Positions 1 to 8,094 of a DNA stretch of 64,000 bases are shown one piece after another; position 1 is the first letter of the stretch; every line of letters starts with the position of its first letter. The notes beneath the pieces are model-generated. The model saw only the letters and a program-made list of their open reading frames with translations. It was not told the DNA's origin and did no database searches. The translations under genes were made by a program, and so were the position numbers. This DNA comes from Algoriphagus marinus. GTDB lineage: Bacteria; Bacteroidota; Bacteroidia; Cytophagales; Cyclobacteriaceae. The stretch lies in assembly GCF_001936475.1 (NCBI RefSeq), contig NZ_MSPQ01000007.1, forward strand, positions 62,001-126,000, given 5' to 3'.

Positions 1-456
1 TTATTTTTTTATATAAGCCATACACTCTATTTCCACTCGCGCATTCAATGCTAATCCATTTGTACCAAAGGCACTTCTTGCGGGTTTGTTATTTGGGAAG
101 AATTTTAGGTATTCATTATTCAAAACCGGCCATTCACTCATATCAGCCAGCATGCAGGTGCATTTTATGACATTGTCCATCGACGAGCCATTTTCTTCTA
201 AGATATTTTTAATATTCAACATGGTTTGCTGGGCCTCTGGAATGATCCCTCCTTCAACAAGTTTTAGACCTATGTTTCCAATTTGTCCTGACACATAAAT
301 AACATCACCGTAGATGACAGCTTGCGAAAATGGGAGATTGAGGGCTGAAAATTCCTCAGATGAAACATAGATTGCTTCTGATTTGGAGTTGTTTACCTGC
401 GCAAAACCTAATGACACAGAAAAAAAAGCTACTGTTAATAATGTAATGAGTTTCAT
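1..456 (-). CDS. Exported RidA/YjgF/UK114-family protein
   Basis: This is a 151-residue member of the Rid family. Characterised members are trimeric enamine/imine deaminases or ligand-binding relatives. Residues 1-19 form a clear signal peptide (hydrophobic core, cleavage near GFA-Q), so the protein is probably periplasmic, whereas most RidA proteins are cytosolic. The Rid core follows: the VIYGDVIYVSGQIG strand at about 48-61, PARSAF with R127 at the position of the catalytic arginine of E. coli RidA (R105), and a closing ARVEIECMA strand. The length minus the signal is typical of the family. It lies 68 bp downstream of the Tat-exported M20 hydrolase on the same strand, so co-transcription is possible. 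A TATTTTTG element (503-510, minus strand) suits an own -7 box. Family assignment is firm; substrate is unknown. Confidence 0.9.
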   Translation of the reverse strand: MKLITLLTVAFFSVSLGFAQVNNSKSEAIYVSSEEFSALNLPFSQAVIYGDVIYVSGQIGNIGLKLVEGGIIPEAQQTMLNIKNILEENGSSMDNVIKCTCMLADMSEWPVLNNEYLKFFPNNKPARSAFGTNGLALNARVEIECMAYIKK

Positions 457-524
457 AAAATAGTCATGTTTTAAAAGAGGGAACTTAGGCAGAGAATCGA
501 TTCAAAAATAAGCTTTGAGTTTTT

Positions 525-1850
525 CTACCCCTGCTGATCTAAAGCTAAAATGGTATGCAAAAGCACATTCGCTCCATTCTCCATGTCTTCCCCTTTGGTG
601 AATTCATTAGGCGAATGGCTGATTCCTCCGACGCTTGGGACGAAAATCATTCCTACTGGAGCAATCAGAGAAATTTGCTGGGTATCGTGGCCTGCCCCAC
701 TTTGCATGTATTTGGTTTTGAGTCCCAGAGCTTTGGCAGCCGCATTTATTTTTTCCTGAACTGCTGAATCGGTCAAGGCAGGAAGATTGAAACTCGGCTC
801 TCGCCGGAAGTGAATACTCGTCTGAGTTTCGGCTGCGATAACTTGTGCACGCTTTTCAATTTCTCCCAAGAGCATTTCGATTTTTTCAAATGACAAATCT
901 CGGATCTCCAAACCCATCATTACCTTGCCGGGAACAACATTGTAAGCTCCGGGAAAAGCTTCGATTTTTCCAACAGTTCCCACTTGGGTCCCTTGAACAC
1001 TATTGATGACTTCATTGACGGCTACCGTCAGTTTGGATGCGGCCAGCAAGGCATCTTTCCGCAGTTTCATTGGGGTAGTTCCTGCATGATTGGCAAATCC
1101 CTCCACGGTAATTTCACAATCCAGAATCCCCACAATTCCTTCTACCACTCCAATTTGAAGGTTTTCGCTATCCAGAATTCCTCCCTGCTCAATATGCAAT
1201 TCCAACCAGGCATGAAGGTCTCCTTTCTTGCGTTCCGCACTTCCTATGTCTTCTGGATTTCCTCCAATGGCTCGAATTCCTTCTCCCATGACCAAGCCAC
1301 TTTGACTGATTTGTTTTAAACCATCCGAGCTGAGTTTCCCCACCATCGCCTTACTACCGATCAGTCCACCTTCTTCATTGCCAAAAACAATAACCTCCAA
1401 AGGATGCTCGGTCGTCATCTTGTTTTCATTCAGTATTTCGATGACTTCTAATGCAGCAAGTGAACCTAAAGTCCCATCGTAATTTCCCCCATCCGGAACC
1501 ATATCGATATGTGAACCGAAGGCGATAGGCTTCAATGCCGAGTTGTTCCCTGCTCGTCTTCCTATGATATTTCCTCCTGCATCGATGCGGGGATTTAGTC
1601 CTGCCTTTTGCATCAGGTCCATAAACCATTTTCTACCTTCAATATCCCCTTGGGTGTAAGCTACCCGATACCCATGTCCATTTTCATCCTGCCCAAACTT
1701 CGCCAGCGCCTGAATCCGATCTTCAATCCGCTGGCGGCTTACTTTCGGAAGGCTTTGGGAAAAAGAAATTGCTTGGGAGTCCAGCCAACCAAATGCGGTC
1801 AATCCAAAACCGGTTAGTGCTGTTTTTTTAAGAAAGGATCTTCTGCTCAT
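525..1850 (-). CDS. Tat-exported M20-family Zn hydrolase (N-carbamoyl-L-amino-acid hydrolase / allantoate amidohydrolase type)
   Basis: A 441-residue amidohydrolase of the HyuC/AllC subfamily of M20 metallohydrolases, which cleave N-carbamoyl amino acids or ureido compounds using two metal ions. The N-terminus (SRRSFLKK plus a hydrophobic stretch) is a twin-arginine signal, so the folded enzyme is probably exported. Visible motifs in order are the metal ligands GSHIDMVPDGG and NYDGTLG, the EE pair in FGNEEGG, the substrate-loop ELHIEQGGILD, the lid-domain NHAGTTPM, and the C-terminal GAGHD and ISHSPNEF. All ligand positions of the family appear intact. Length is normal for the subfamily. The partner gene downstream is an exported RidA-like protein, so both products may act on the same nitrogenous compound in the periplasm (inference). 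The exact substrate cannot be read from sequence. Confidence 0.88.
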   Translation of the reverse strand: MSRRSFLKKTALTGFGLTAFGWLDSQAISFSQSLPKVSRQRIEDRIQALAKFGQDENGHGYRVAYTQGDIEGRKWFMDLMQKAGLNPRIDAGGNIIGRRAGNNSALKPIAFGSHIDMVPDGGNYDGTLGSLAALEVIEILNENKMTTEHPLEVIVFGNEEGGLIGSKAMVGKLSSDGLKQISQSGLVMGEGIRAIGGNPEDIGSAERKKGDLHAWLELHIEQGGILDSENLQIGVVEGIVGILDCEITVEGFANHAGTTPMKLRKDALLAASKLTVAVNEVINSVQGTQVGTVGKIEAFPGAYNVVPGKVMMGLEIRDLSFEKIEMLLGEIEKRAQVIAAETQTSIHFRREPSFNLPALTDSAVQEKINAAAKALGLKTKYMQSGAGHDTQQISLIAPVGMIFVPSVGGISHSPNEFTKGEDMENGANVLLHTILALDQQG

Positions 1851-2042
1851 GTTGAATCAAGTATCGTTGTGGGATAAGTTAAAGATTTTTGGAGAAAAAG
1901 AGAATGTAGACTGTTTGTATTCTAATTCCTTTTTAAATGCATTATTGCTTGGTTAGGAAGGCATTTTTTTAACTACGTCAATGATTCGATTCTAAATTGC
2001 TTTTATTGAGGTTCTACGTTTAAGAAAGGATTACAATTACTA

Positions 2043-3707
2043 CTACTCTTTATAAATCAGTTTTACCGCAGTATCAACATATAAATCTTTATCGTAGCCT
2101 ATCGCACTTTCTTTTATTTCCATATCCAGCTTTAGTCCATTTCGCTGCACTCCTTCACCGGATGGGTAAAAGGCTCCAACTCCGGTAAAATCAATCGATG
2201 TACCATCGATGAGAGGTATAGGGTTTCTATTCATCACCGCACCAAAAGTCTTTTCCCCAATTGTCATACAATTGGGAGAAGCCTGAATAGCCATGCCAAT
2301 CCACTCGGCCTTGCTGGCAGTTCCCCGATCCACAAGAAGAATGACTTTGCCCTTGAAATAGGATTTATTTCGTTTTCCGGCCTCGAATGGGTTGCTTATA
2401 AAACTTAACGCTGTACTCGTGATGAACTCTCCATAGGATGGTGCTAGTGAGGTAAGTGCATTCATGAAAATCTTTTTTTCTGGATAGAGGTATTTTGCGA
2501 TATCATCTGCATCAATATTCCTTGGATAGTTTCTTAAGTCGACAATGATGCCTTTGAAATTCTCAAAATGACCGAATGCTTCCTCCAATTGCGACTTGTC
2601 AATATTATTCAAATTGATGTATCCGATTTCTGAATTTATTTCTTTCCATGCCTCCGTTTCTGGAGGCCACATGCGAGAATATTTTTCGGCAGGATATTGC
2701 AAGGGGTTTAATCGAATGAATTGCTTGAAGTTTCGACCGTCATTTTTCAAGACATTGACTTGAATAGAGTCTTCATTTGAAGCCAATAAATAGGTCTTTT
2801 CAATAGCATTTCTCAAATAATTTTGATTGGAGGCACTGATGACTTTCGAAAACTTGGCGGTATAATATTCTTCAAGAGCGGTATCATTCACCGCATAAAT
2901 CACATCTCCTTTAGCCAAGGAATCCACTTCATAAAATTCCTGACGATATACCGAAGTAATCACCAAGGAGTCATTGATTATTCGCCCTCCGAAATTCGGG
3001 AAATGACTTATGGCATTGAGCGTATAACTGTCGCTATAATCTGAATGCGAATCATTCAAGTGGCTAAACAAATGCTCTTTGGATTGCTCAAAATTCACCT
3101 TCCCGCTTTCCATAAATTCTGGAATTAATTCAGTGATCACCTCATCCCAAGGAGTAGCTGTTAGGTAAGTATTGACATTCCAATAATTCATCGCATTCCA
3201 AAAGGATGCAAGAAATAAGAGTCGATGTGCTTCTAGCAAAGCATCAAAATCTAACAGAGGGAGTTCATTGCTGAAACCCACTGAGCTGCTTAACTTATTG
3301 GCTTTGGCGTAGTGATTTTGGTAGTTGCTGTTAGTAGTAAGTTGATGAAGTAGATCCGTAAGCGCTGGGCTAAATGTAGATTCATCGATCCATTCGTATC
3401 TAAAGTTTGAAGTAAAGCTATTGTCCGAGGCGTGCTTTTTCTTTGATTCGAGATGGTTTAATCCAAAACCCCCGATCCAGTCAAGCATTTCATTATCAAA
3501 AGCTTCGCTGGTTTCTAGTGTTTGCAGCTTTTGATATTCTTTTAAAAACACTTCATTAATATCATATTTCCCATCACTGATCTCAGGGTGATGATATTTC
3601 AATACTCCCCAAATCCGAATAAAGCGTTCATTTTTTTGAAACTCGTTTATTTGACTCGATGCATTGGTAAGGTGAAAACAGAGGACAAGAGAAAAAATAT
3701 ATTTCAT
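2043..3707 (-). CDS. S41-family serine peptidase, secreted
   Basis: A 554-residue protein with a signal peptide (residues 1-19, ending near ASSQ), a helical N-terminal region, a PDZ-like segment around 255-300 (GDVIYAVNDTALEEYY) and an S41/C-terminal-processing-type catalytic domain from about 370 to 550. The likely nucleophile is S465 in GTASKAEW, followed by TIGEKTFGAVMN. In classical CTPs a lysine follows the FG of this second motif (FGKG); here the residue is A, so the Ser-Lys dyad is not obvious and a tricorn-type arrangement is possible. It is flanked by wide intergenic gaps and looks monocistronic. Family placement is good; activity is less certain because of the missing lysine. Confidence 0.82.
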   Translation of the reverse strand: MKYIFSLVLCFHLTNASSQINEFQKNERFIRIWGVLKYHHPEISDGKYDINEVFLKEYQKLQTLETSEAFDNEMLDWIGGFGLNHLESKKKHASDNSFTSNFRYEWIDESTFSPALTDLLHQLTTNSNYQNHYAKANKLSSSVGFSNELPLLDFDALLEAHRLLFLASFWNAMNYWNVNTYLTATPWDEVITELIPEFMESGKVNFEQSKEHLFSHLNDSHSDYSDSYTLNAISHFPNFGGRIINDSLVITSVYRQEFYEVDSLAKGDVIYAVNDTALEEYYTAKFSKVISASNQNYLRNAIEKTYLLASNEDSIQVNVLKNDGRNFKQFIRLNPLQYPAEKYSRMWPPETEAWKEINSEIGYINLNNIDKSQLEEAFGHFENFKGIIVDLRNYPRNIDADDIAKYLYPEKKIFMNALTSLAPSYGEFITSTALSFISNPFEAGKRNKSYFKGKVILLVDRGTASKAEWIGMAIQASPNCMTIGEKTFGAVMNRNPIPLIDGTSIDFTGVGAFYPSGEGVQRNGLKLDMEIKESAIGYDKDLYVDTAVKLIYKE

Positions 3708-4086
3708 GGATTGAACAAGATTACTGAAGTGCGTTTAGCGTTTGGATAATTTTTGATGAGCCGATTTATGACTTTTACTAGTCTTTCATCCTATCCGCAA
3801 GATCTCCTAAATCTCAATTCCCACCATAACTCCATCTGCTAATTTTTCATAAAAATGCTTTCTAGGAAATTCTGTTGAAACCATCTTTTTGTCCCAATAT
3901 CATAAAACGAAAGCTTCCAAAAAGCGTAATTGAGTAAGCTCGATCAACTATTGAGATTTTACTTTATCAAATCCTACATTTATTCTTCTGACTTACTTCC
4001 CAATATTGCATATCTTTAGTTCGTTAGGTAAATCAATAAGCTTAATGCAATATTCGCCAAGGCATATAATCAAACGATCGCTCGAT
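3708..4086. other. Gene-free interval, 379 bp
   Basis: AT-rich divergent spacer between the S41 peptidase (leftward) and the small lipoprotein gene (rightward). It must hold both promoters. A TATCTTTA at 4009-4016, one mismatch from TAnnTTTG, could be the -7 box of the lipoprotein gene. I see no RNA gene, hairpin terminator or repeat here. Confidence 0.4.
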
Positions 4087-4668
4087 ATGAAGCAAATTTT
4101 AATGGGTTTTATCGTTTCACTTCTTTGGGTGGGCTGTTCATCTGAAGAATACCTTCCACTAGGATATCAACTTATTGCGAATACTAATCTATCCTCAGCT
4201 GGAGGCTCAATACTTCCCTGGCAGATGGATCAATCAGGCGGTACAAACATGGGAGTTAGCAAGGGGATTTTTTTCACTGGAAACCAATCTCTATTTATAG
4301 AAAATCAGGATAGTACGATGAGTGGTACAGGCACTTGGACCCAAAAATATACCGGACCTATGCCAGCACCTGGAAGCAGCTTAGAGCTGACGGCTTTTCT
4401 CAAGGGGGAAGAAATCAGGAACTTTACGCCAGACCGTAATATTTTTATTTATTTTAAAGTATTTACAAAAAGCGATGCTAGTGGAGCCACCTATTCAGCC
4501 AGCAATCAGATTAAATTTGGAGGCAACTTTGATTGGACGCCATTAACTGCAAGGTTGGAGAGTTTCCCAAAGGATGCACAATCTGTACAAGTATATCTGT
4601 TTATGCCTTCGCTCCTTTATGGCAAAATATACTTTGATGAAATTCAGCTTAGAGTAAAGAAAAACTAA
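4087..4668 (+). CDS. Lipoprotein with a carbohydrate-binding-type beta-sandwich domain (putative)
   Basis: The open frame extends upstream to 4006, but the ATG at 4087 begins a proper lipoprotein signal (MKQILMGFIVSLLWVGCSS, lipobox VGC), so I place the start there, giving 193 residues. After the lipid-anchored cysteine the protein is a single all-beta domain. The GNQSLFIENQ strand, the TGTWTQKYTG segment and the closing KIYFDEIQLRVKK strand are the pattern of CBM4/9-like jelly rolls, which end in a strand containing a phrase such as 'YFDDI.L'. No catalytic motif is visible. It sits alone, tail-to-tail with the DUF6090 gene, whose C-terminus carries a similar sandwich. Ligand unknown; the family call is moderate. 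Confidence 0.6.
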   Translation: MKQILMGFIVSLLWVGCSSEEYLPLGYQLIANTNLSSAGGSILPWQMDQSGGTNMGVSKGIFFTGNQSLFIENQDSTMSGTGTWTQKYTGPMPAPGSSLELTAFLKGEEIRNFTPDRNIFIYFKVFTKSDASGATYSASNQIKFGGNFDWTPLTARLESFPKDAQSVQVYLFMPSLLYGKIYFDEIQLRVKKN

Positions 4669-4806
4669 CACTCCCCGTTCTCAAAATCCAATTTTCGTCG
4701 CTGTCTCGTTGTGAACTCTTGTATTCGGATTCCAGCTTTAATCTAGAAATTGAAAGTAAATCAGATTGAAAAGGACTTGTTTTTAATTGCATTTCAAAAT
4801 TGATTT

Positions 4807-6144
4807 CTACAAAAACTCAATCGTCTCCACCTCTATCACGCAGGCTTGGTTTTCCACAATAATTGAGGTGACTATGAAAAGTTCCTCCAAGCGGGTTGGC
4901 GCAAAGCTGCTGAGCGGGATATCATAGATTTGCCACTCATTCGTCAACGTCAGCGGTACTTTGGTTTCGCTTCCATCCGTCGGATTGGATTTGTCTTTCA
5001 GGCTGATTGCTATTTTTTCTCCTCCTTTCACCCCTCTCAGCTTGAGCCGAAGGGTTTTGAATTTTGAATAATCTTTGACCCGATTGGGGTCCACTACCCC
5101 ATTTCCCAAAAACCAGTAGGCAACAGCCCAGGGTTCCAAATCAAACTGAACAGCCATATGAGTTCCTAGGAACTGTATATTCACCCCCTGATTGTTATAA
5201 GCACTTGCTGCTGCATAATTATAGCTATCGGGGTTCACACCATTTCTCATGACTTTAGGATAAGGAGCTTCTCCGTATTCATCAAAAACCTGTTCCAGCT
5301 GCTGCTTGATCTCCTTGGAAAAGTCTTTTTCTCCTTTTACAAGCATCTCATGCAAGGCTTGCCCTTTGATCATGAGGTTTTCGTATTTCACAATGAGTTT
5401 ATAAGGCCAAAAGTAAATAGGTCTTAAAGAAGGATGCTCAATTATCCCATCTACCATCGCCGGTAGCTGCCCTCCTAACTCTCGTTCCCATTCCCGAATA
5501 CCTGGACTGAAAAAAGCATAGGTGCCAGGCAAGTCGGCATTGATAAATTGCTCAAAAGAATTCTGAAGGCCTGTATTGTAATTGTTCTCCAGGGTGGTGA
5601 GCTCTTCCAGTAAATTATAGTAATTGGAAAGCAGTTTCTCCAAGTCAGTGCCTTGAAGTTGACTCAGGAAACCGGAGTTTTTCAAGGACTCAAATCCGCT
5701 GAGGTCGGGGGTCAAATAGATATTGGTCCACGCATCATTGATGGCTCGGGACATAAAATCCAGGTTTTCTACACTGTAGCGGTACTCCGGGCTGATGTTT
5801 TGGCCATACACTTCGGACAGGATTTGATAATAGTCCGAAGCCATCCTTCGATTGATCAAAGTGATTCTGGGAAAAAGCTCAAGTCGTATTTCATTGATCT
5901 TTTGAGCTTTTTTCAGATCGCTGTCAATGTTCTGGGCAATACTGTTGAGGTAGCCTTCCAAAGCTTCACGATCTAGACGCTTTTGATTGGAATTATTGAT
6001 TTGGATGGCAATCAGGATTCCAATTACCACCAGCAAAATCTCTCCAAAAGCATACTTCAGGTACCTACCTACCTGTGAGACGGGCTTCTCCAGTTTGTTT
6101 TTATTCATCAACTCAAAGCGAATTTTTCGAAATAAAGTAATCAT
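4807..6144 (-). CDS. DUF6090-family membrane protein with a C-terminal beta-sandwich extension
   Basis: A 445-residue protein. The N-terminus has the hallmark of DUF6090: a short basic segment, then RYLKYAFGEILLVVIG leading into a single membrane helix at about 30-48 and the phrase LIAIQINN. A helical extracytoplasmic region (about 50-290) follows. Family function is unknown. Residues about 320-445 are unusual for the family: an all-beta region (KFKTLRLKLRGVKGGEKI, then NEWQIYDIPLSSFAP) that resembles CIA30/CBM-type sandwich domains. Start is ATG at 6144. A 97-bp segment containing the first 8 codons and the upstream region (6121-6217) is duplicated exactly at 6863-6959. Function cannot be assigned. 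Confidence 0.75.
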   Translation of the reverse strand: MITLFRKIRFELMNKNKLEKPVSQVGRYLKYAFGEILLVVIGILIAIQINNSNQKRLDREALEGYLNSIAQNIDSDLKKAQKINEIRLELFPRITLINRRMASDYYQILSEVYGQNISPEYRYSVENLDFMSRAINDAWTNIYLTPDLSGFESLKNSGFLSQLQGTDLEKLLSNYYNLLEELTTLENNYNTGLQNSFEQFINADLPGTYAFFSPGIREWERELGGQLPAMVDGIIEHPSLRPIYFWPYKLIVKYENLMIKGQALHEMLVKGEKDFSKEIKQQLEQVFDEYGEAPYPKVMRNGVNPDSYNYAAASAYNNQGVNIQFLGTHMAVQFDLEPWAVAYWFLGNGVVDPNRVKDYSKFKTLRLKLRGVKGGEKIAISLKDKSNPTDGSETKVPLTLTNEWQIYDIPLSSFAPTRLEELFIVTSIIVENQACVIEVETIEFL

Positions 6145-6217
6145 GGCTTTTCTACCAATGCGGTGTATTGATCTTTTAAGCTAATCAAGATCAGTTAATT
6201 TCCATTGGCTTGAGGGG
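6121..6217. repeat. 97-bp direct repeat, copy 1 (start of the DUF6090 gene)
   Basis: This segment covers the first codons and 5' flank of the DUF6090 gene. It recurs without a mismatch at 6863-6959 in the same orientation (offset 742). Copy 1 is intact and functional in context, so it is taken as the source. Confidence 0.95.
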
Positions 6218-6390
6218 TTTTTTGGCTGAAAAAATATGGGCTGGATAGGAATCGTTTGAAATTTTAGGGAAGGTGAATGGATTGGAAATGAGATTGATTT
6301 GGGGGATTGGATAACACCTAGGCAAGCTAAAACTCCCAGAGCGGTACTACGCCCATGGATACGACCTGACTACACCGAGAAGTAGCACCT

Positions 6391-6771
6391 TTATTTTAAT
6401 TCGACCAATATTGAATGGAGTACAGTATTACCTCTGTTATCGATTGAATGGGAAAGTGCCGGGGCTAGGAAGTTTTGTTCCTTTTTCAGCGACTCTGATG
6501 TTTTGTTTCCGTCAGGCCCAATTATTTCCACTTCCGCATCTTCCAGAAAGTACACATACATGGAGGGATGCTGATGCATTGGCTCAGTTTCGCCGGGATT
6601 TAATTTATGGTCAATTACTCGAATATGTTCGTTCTCAAATAAAACACTGTAGAATGGTGTAGGTAATTTCTCGAGTTTTTGTCCGCTTGTCTTAGTAAGG
6701 AGATTGAACAAAACTGTTAACACTACTCCTATCAGGAGTCCTATGGTCAAATAAAGTATTTTCTGTTTCAT
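6391..6771 (-). CDS. Membrane-anchored small cupin-domain protein
   Basis: I start at the ATG at 6771 (126 residues); the frame extends six codons further only through a TTG. Residues 5-22 form an N-terminal membrane helix (LYLTIGLLIGVVLTVLF). The rest is a single cupin barrel: motif 1 is visible around HKLNPGETEPMHQHPSMYVY, with two histidines and a glutamate as metal ligands, and motif 2 around FLAPALSHSIDNRG. It resembles cupins annotated as cytoplasmic or periplasmic metal-binding proteins of unknown substrate. 35 bp from inside it (6702-6736) are duplicated at 6960-6994. The duplicated DUF6090 upstream region now lies just upstream, so this gene may have acquired an extra promoter. Confidence 0.75.
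   Translation of the reverse strand: MKQKILYLTIGLLIGVVLTVLFNLLTKTSGQKLEKLPTPFYSVLFENEHIRVIDHKLNPGETEPMHQHPSMYVYFLEDAEVEIIGPDGNKTSESLKKEQNFLAPALSHSIDNRGNTVLHSILVELK
6702..6736. repeat. 35-bp direct repeat, copy 1 (inside cupin gene)
   Basis: Lies within the membrane-helix coding part of the cupin gene. An exact copy in the same orientation is at 6960-6994 (offset 258), directly abutting the copied 97-bp repeat. Being part of an intact gene, this is the probable source copy. Confidence 0.93.
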
Positions 6772-6862
6772 GCGATTTATTTTATTCAAATTCGAACTTC
6801 AGTCTCGTAATGGATTTTTTTTACGCTGAGATGGAGATTAGTTTTCTCAATAATTCTTAGCA

Positions 6863-6994
6863 AATTTTTCGAAATAAAGTAATCATGGCTTTTCTACCAA
6901 TGCGGTGTATTGATCTTTTAAGCTAATCAAGATCAGTTAATTTCCATTGGCTTGAGGGGGATTGAACAAAACTGTTAACACTACTCCTATCAGG
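6863..6994. repeat. Mosaic scar: two copied fragments fused end to end
   Basis: Bases 6863-6959 are an exact copy of 6121-6217 (start of the DUF6090 gene) and 6960-6994 are an exact copy of 6702-6736 (inside the cupin gene), with no base between them. Both keep their original orientation, but the pieces are brought together out of their natural spacing. On the minus strand the copied DUF6090 start codon is followed by only a short frame (MITLFRKIC then stop). The AT-rich three-gene island begins just to the right. This looks like a footprint of template switching or of insertion of the island. Confidence 0.93.
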
Positions 6995-7115
6995 GCTTTG
7001 CGTTCGGGCGGGATTACGAAGCACCAAGTTTCAATTTATTACTAAGTTCATAAGAGGCACAAAGCTACAAGTTTACAATTCAGCCTGTATTACGCAAAAC
7101 TCGTGATGGCTGCTG

Positions 7116-8009
7116 TTAGTCACCTAAAGCGATTTGTTTTATACTTGATTCAATTAATGCAAGTTTACTATAGTCGGGAAAAGCTTTCTTTATTTCTTCT
7201 TCTCTTGAGTTTGGTAAAATCTTCGCTCCTCTGTCTATCAAATCTGCTGTTGTTTCTAAGGATAATTTTAAGCGAGCGATTGTTTCTGGGTCTTTAATGT
7301 CATAGTGCTTTGAAGCAATTGCCTCTGCTTCTCCTTGAATTATATTTTGGAGTTGTCTTTTTTGCGCATCGACTAAAGCTGTTAAAACCTCATTTTTTAA
7401 ATCCAAAGTTTTAACATGAGCTTCCAAAATACTTGCCTCCGCCATTTTCTTTCTAATTACAGCGGCCGCCCAACATATAGATGCAACTAAATTAACTGCA
7501 GCAAAAGTTCCTACAGAAACTATAATCCATATTGAGCCATTTTCTGCAGTTAGAATTTCTACATTACCGCCAGTGTTGCTGTCCAAAATTGGAAATTCAA
7601 TTGCTTTTTTTAGGTCAATTGAAACCTTTGACAACTCATCAAAGCTATTTGTATCAGGTAGTTTAATTTCGATAACATTGTCTTTACCTATAATTGCAGA
7701 ATTGTAATATTTGAGTAAAAAGGTAAGCCCAATTTTCAATTCTTCAACCATACGATTGATTTTTCCATTTTCTAATGAATTAAAGGCATCTTCGTCTCTG
7801 TAGTTTTTAAAAAGTGCAGAAGATTTGAGCGTGCCAATTTGCTGTCCAATAAAATCAATATCTGAAAGCTCGTTAACTGCGTCTTTTAATGTTATCAGAT
7901 TTTTGGCAGTATAATTTAAATCTGAATTTTGGGTCGATACATATGAAGATGTATAGTTCAATTTACTAAGGTTCCTTTCAATTTTATCAAGTGTCTCTTT
8001 AATATTCAT
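7116..8009 (-). CDS. Single-pass membrane protein with coiled-coil tail, third gene of the MBL operon (unknown function)
   Basis: A 297-residue protein I do not recognise. Residues 1-155 are hydrophilic and mostly helical, with a short beta-like patch at 111-117 (NVIEIKL). A single strong membrane helix runs from about 159 to 185 (GSIWIIVSVGTFAAVNLV onward, ending before RKKM). Residues 186-235 are rich in A/E/K/L/Q with heptad spacing and probably form a coiled coil, followed by a charged C-terminus. No signal peptide or enzyme motif is visible. It is the last gene of a leftward operon, 85 bp after the four-helix protein gene. Base composition is clearly more AT-rich than the surrounding housekeeping genes. 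Being membrane-bound and next to an MBL hydrolase, it may be a sensor or effector (inference). Confidence 0.75.
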   Translation of the reverse strand: MNIKETLDKIERNLSKLNYTSSYVSTQNSDLNYTAKNLITLKDAVNELSDIDFIGQQIGTLKSSALFKNYRDEDAFNSLENGKINRMVEELKIGLTFLLKYYNSAIIGKDNVIEIKLPDTNSFDELSKVSIDLKKAIEFPILDSNTGGNVEILTAENGSIWIIVSVGTFAAVNLVASICWAAAVIRKKMAEASILEAHVKTLDLKNEVLTALVDAQKRQLQNIIQGEAEAIASKHYDIKDPETIARLKLSLETTADLIDRGAKILPNSREEEIKKAFPDYSKLALIESSIKQIALGD

Positions 8010-8094
8010 AAAATTTTATTAATTAAGTGCATCTTTAATGATAGCCAAGATTTTGCAGATTTGCGATGGCCTTCTTCTGTCGTCTGTCTGCATG

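Noticed and set aside
6300-6390. Possible tRNA-like or small RNA fold near ACTACGCCCATGG
   Set aside because: No acceptor, T-loop or anticodon pattern can be drawn; it only resembles part of the intergenic repeats.
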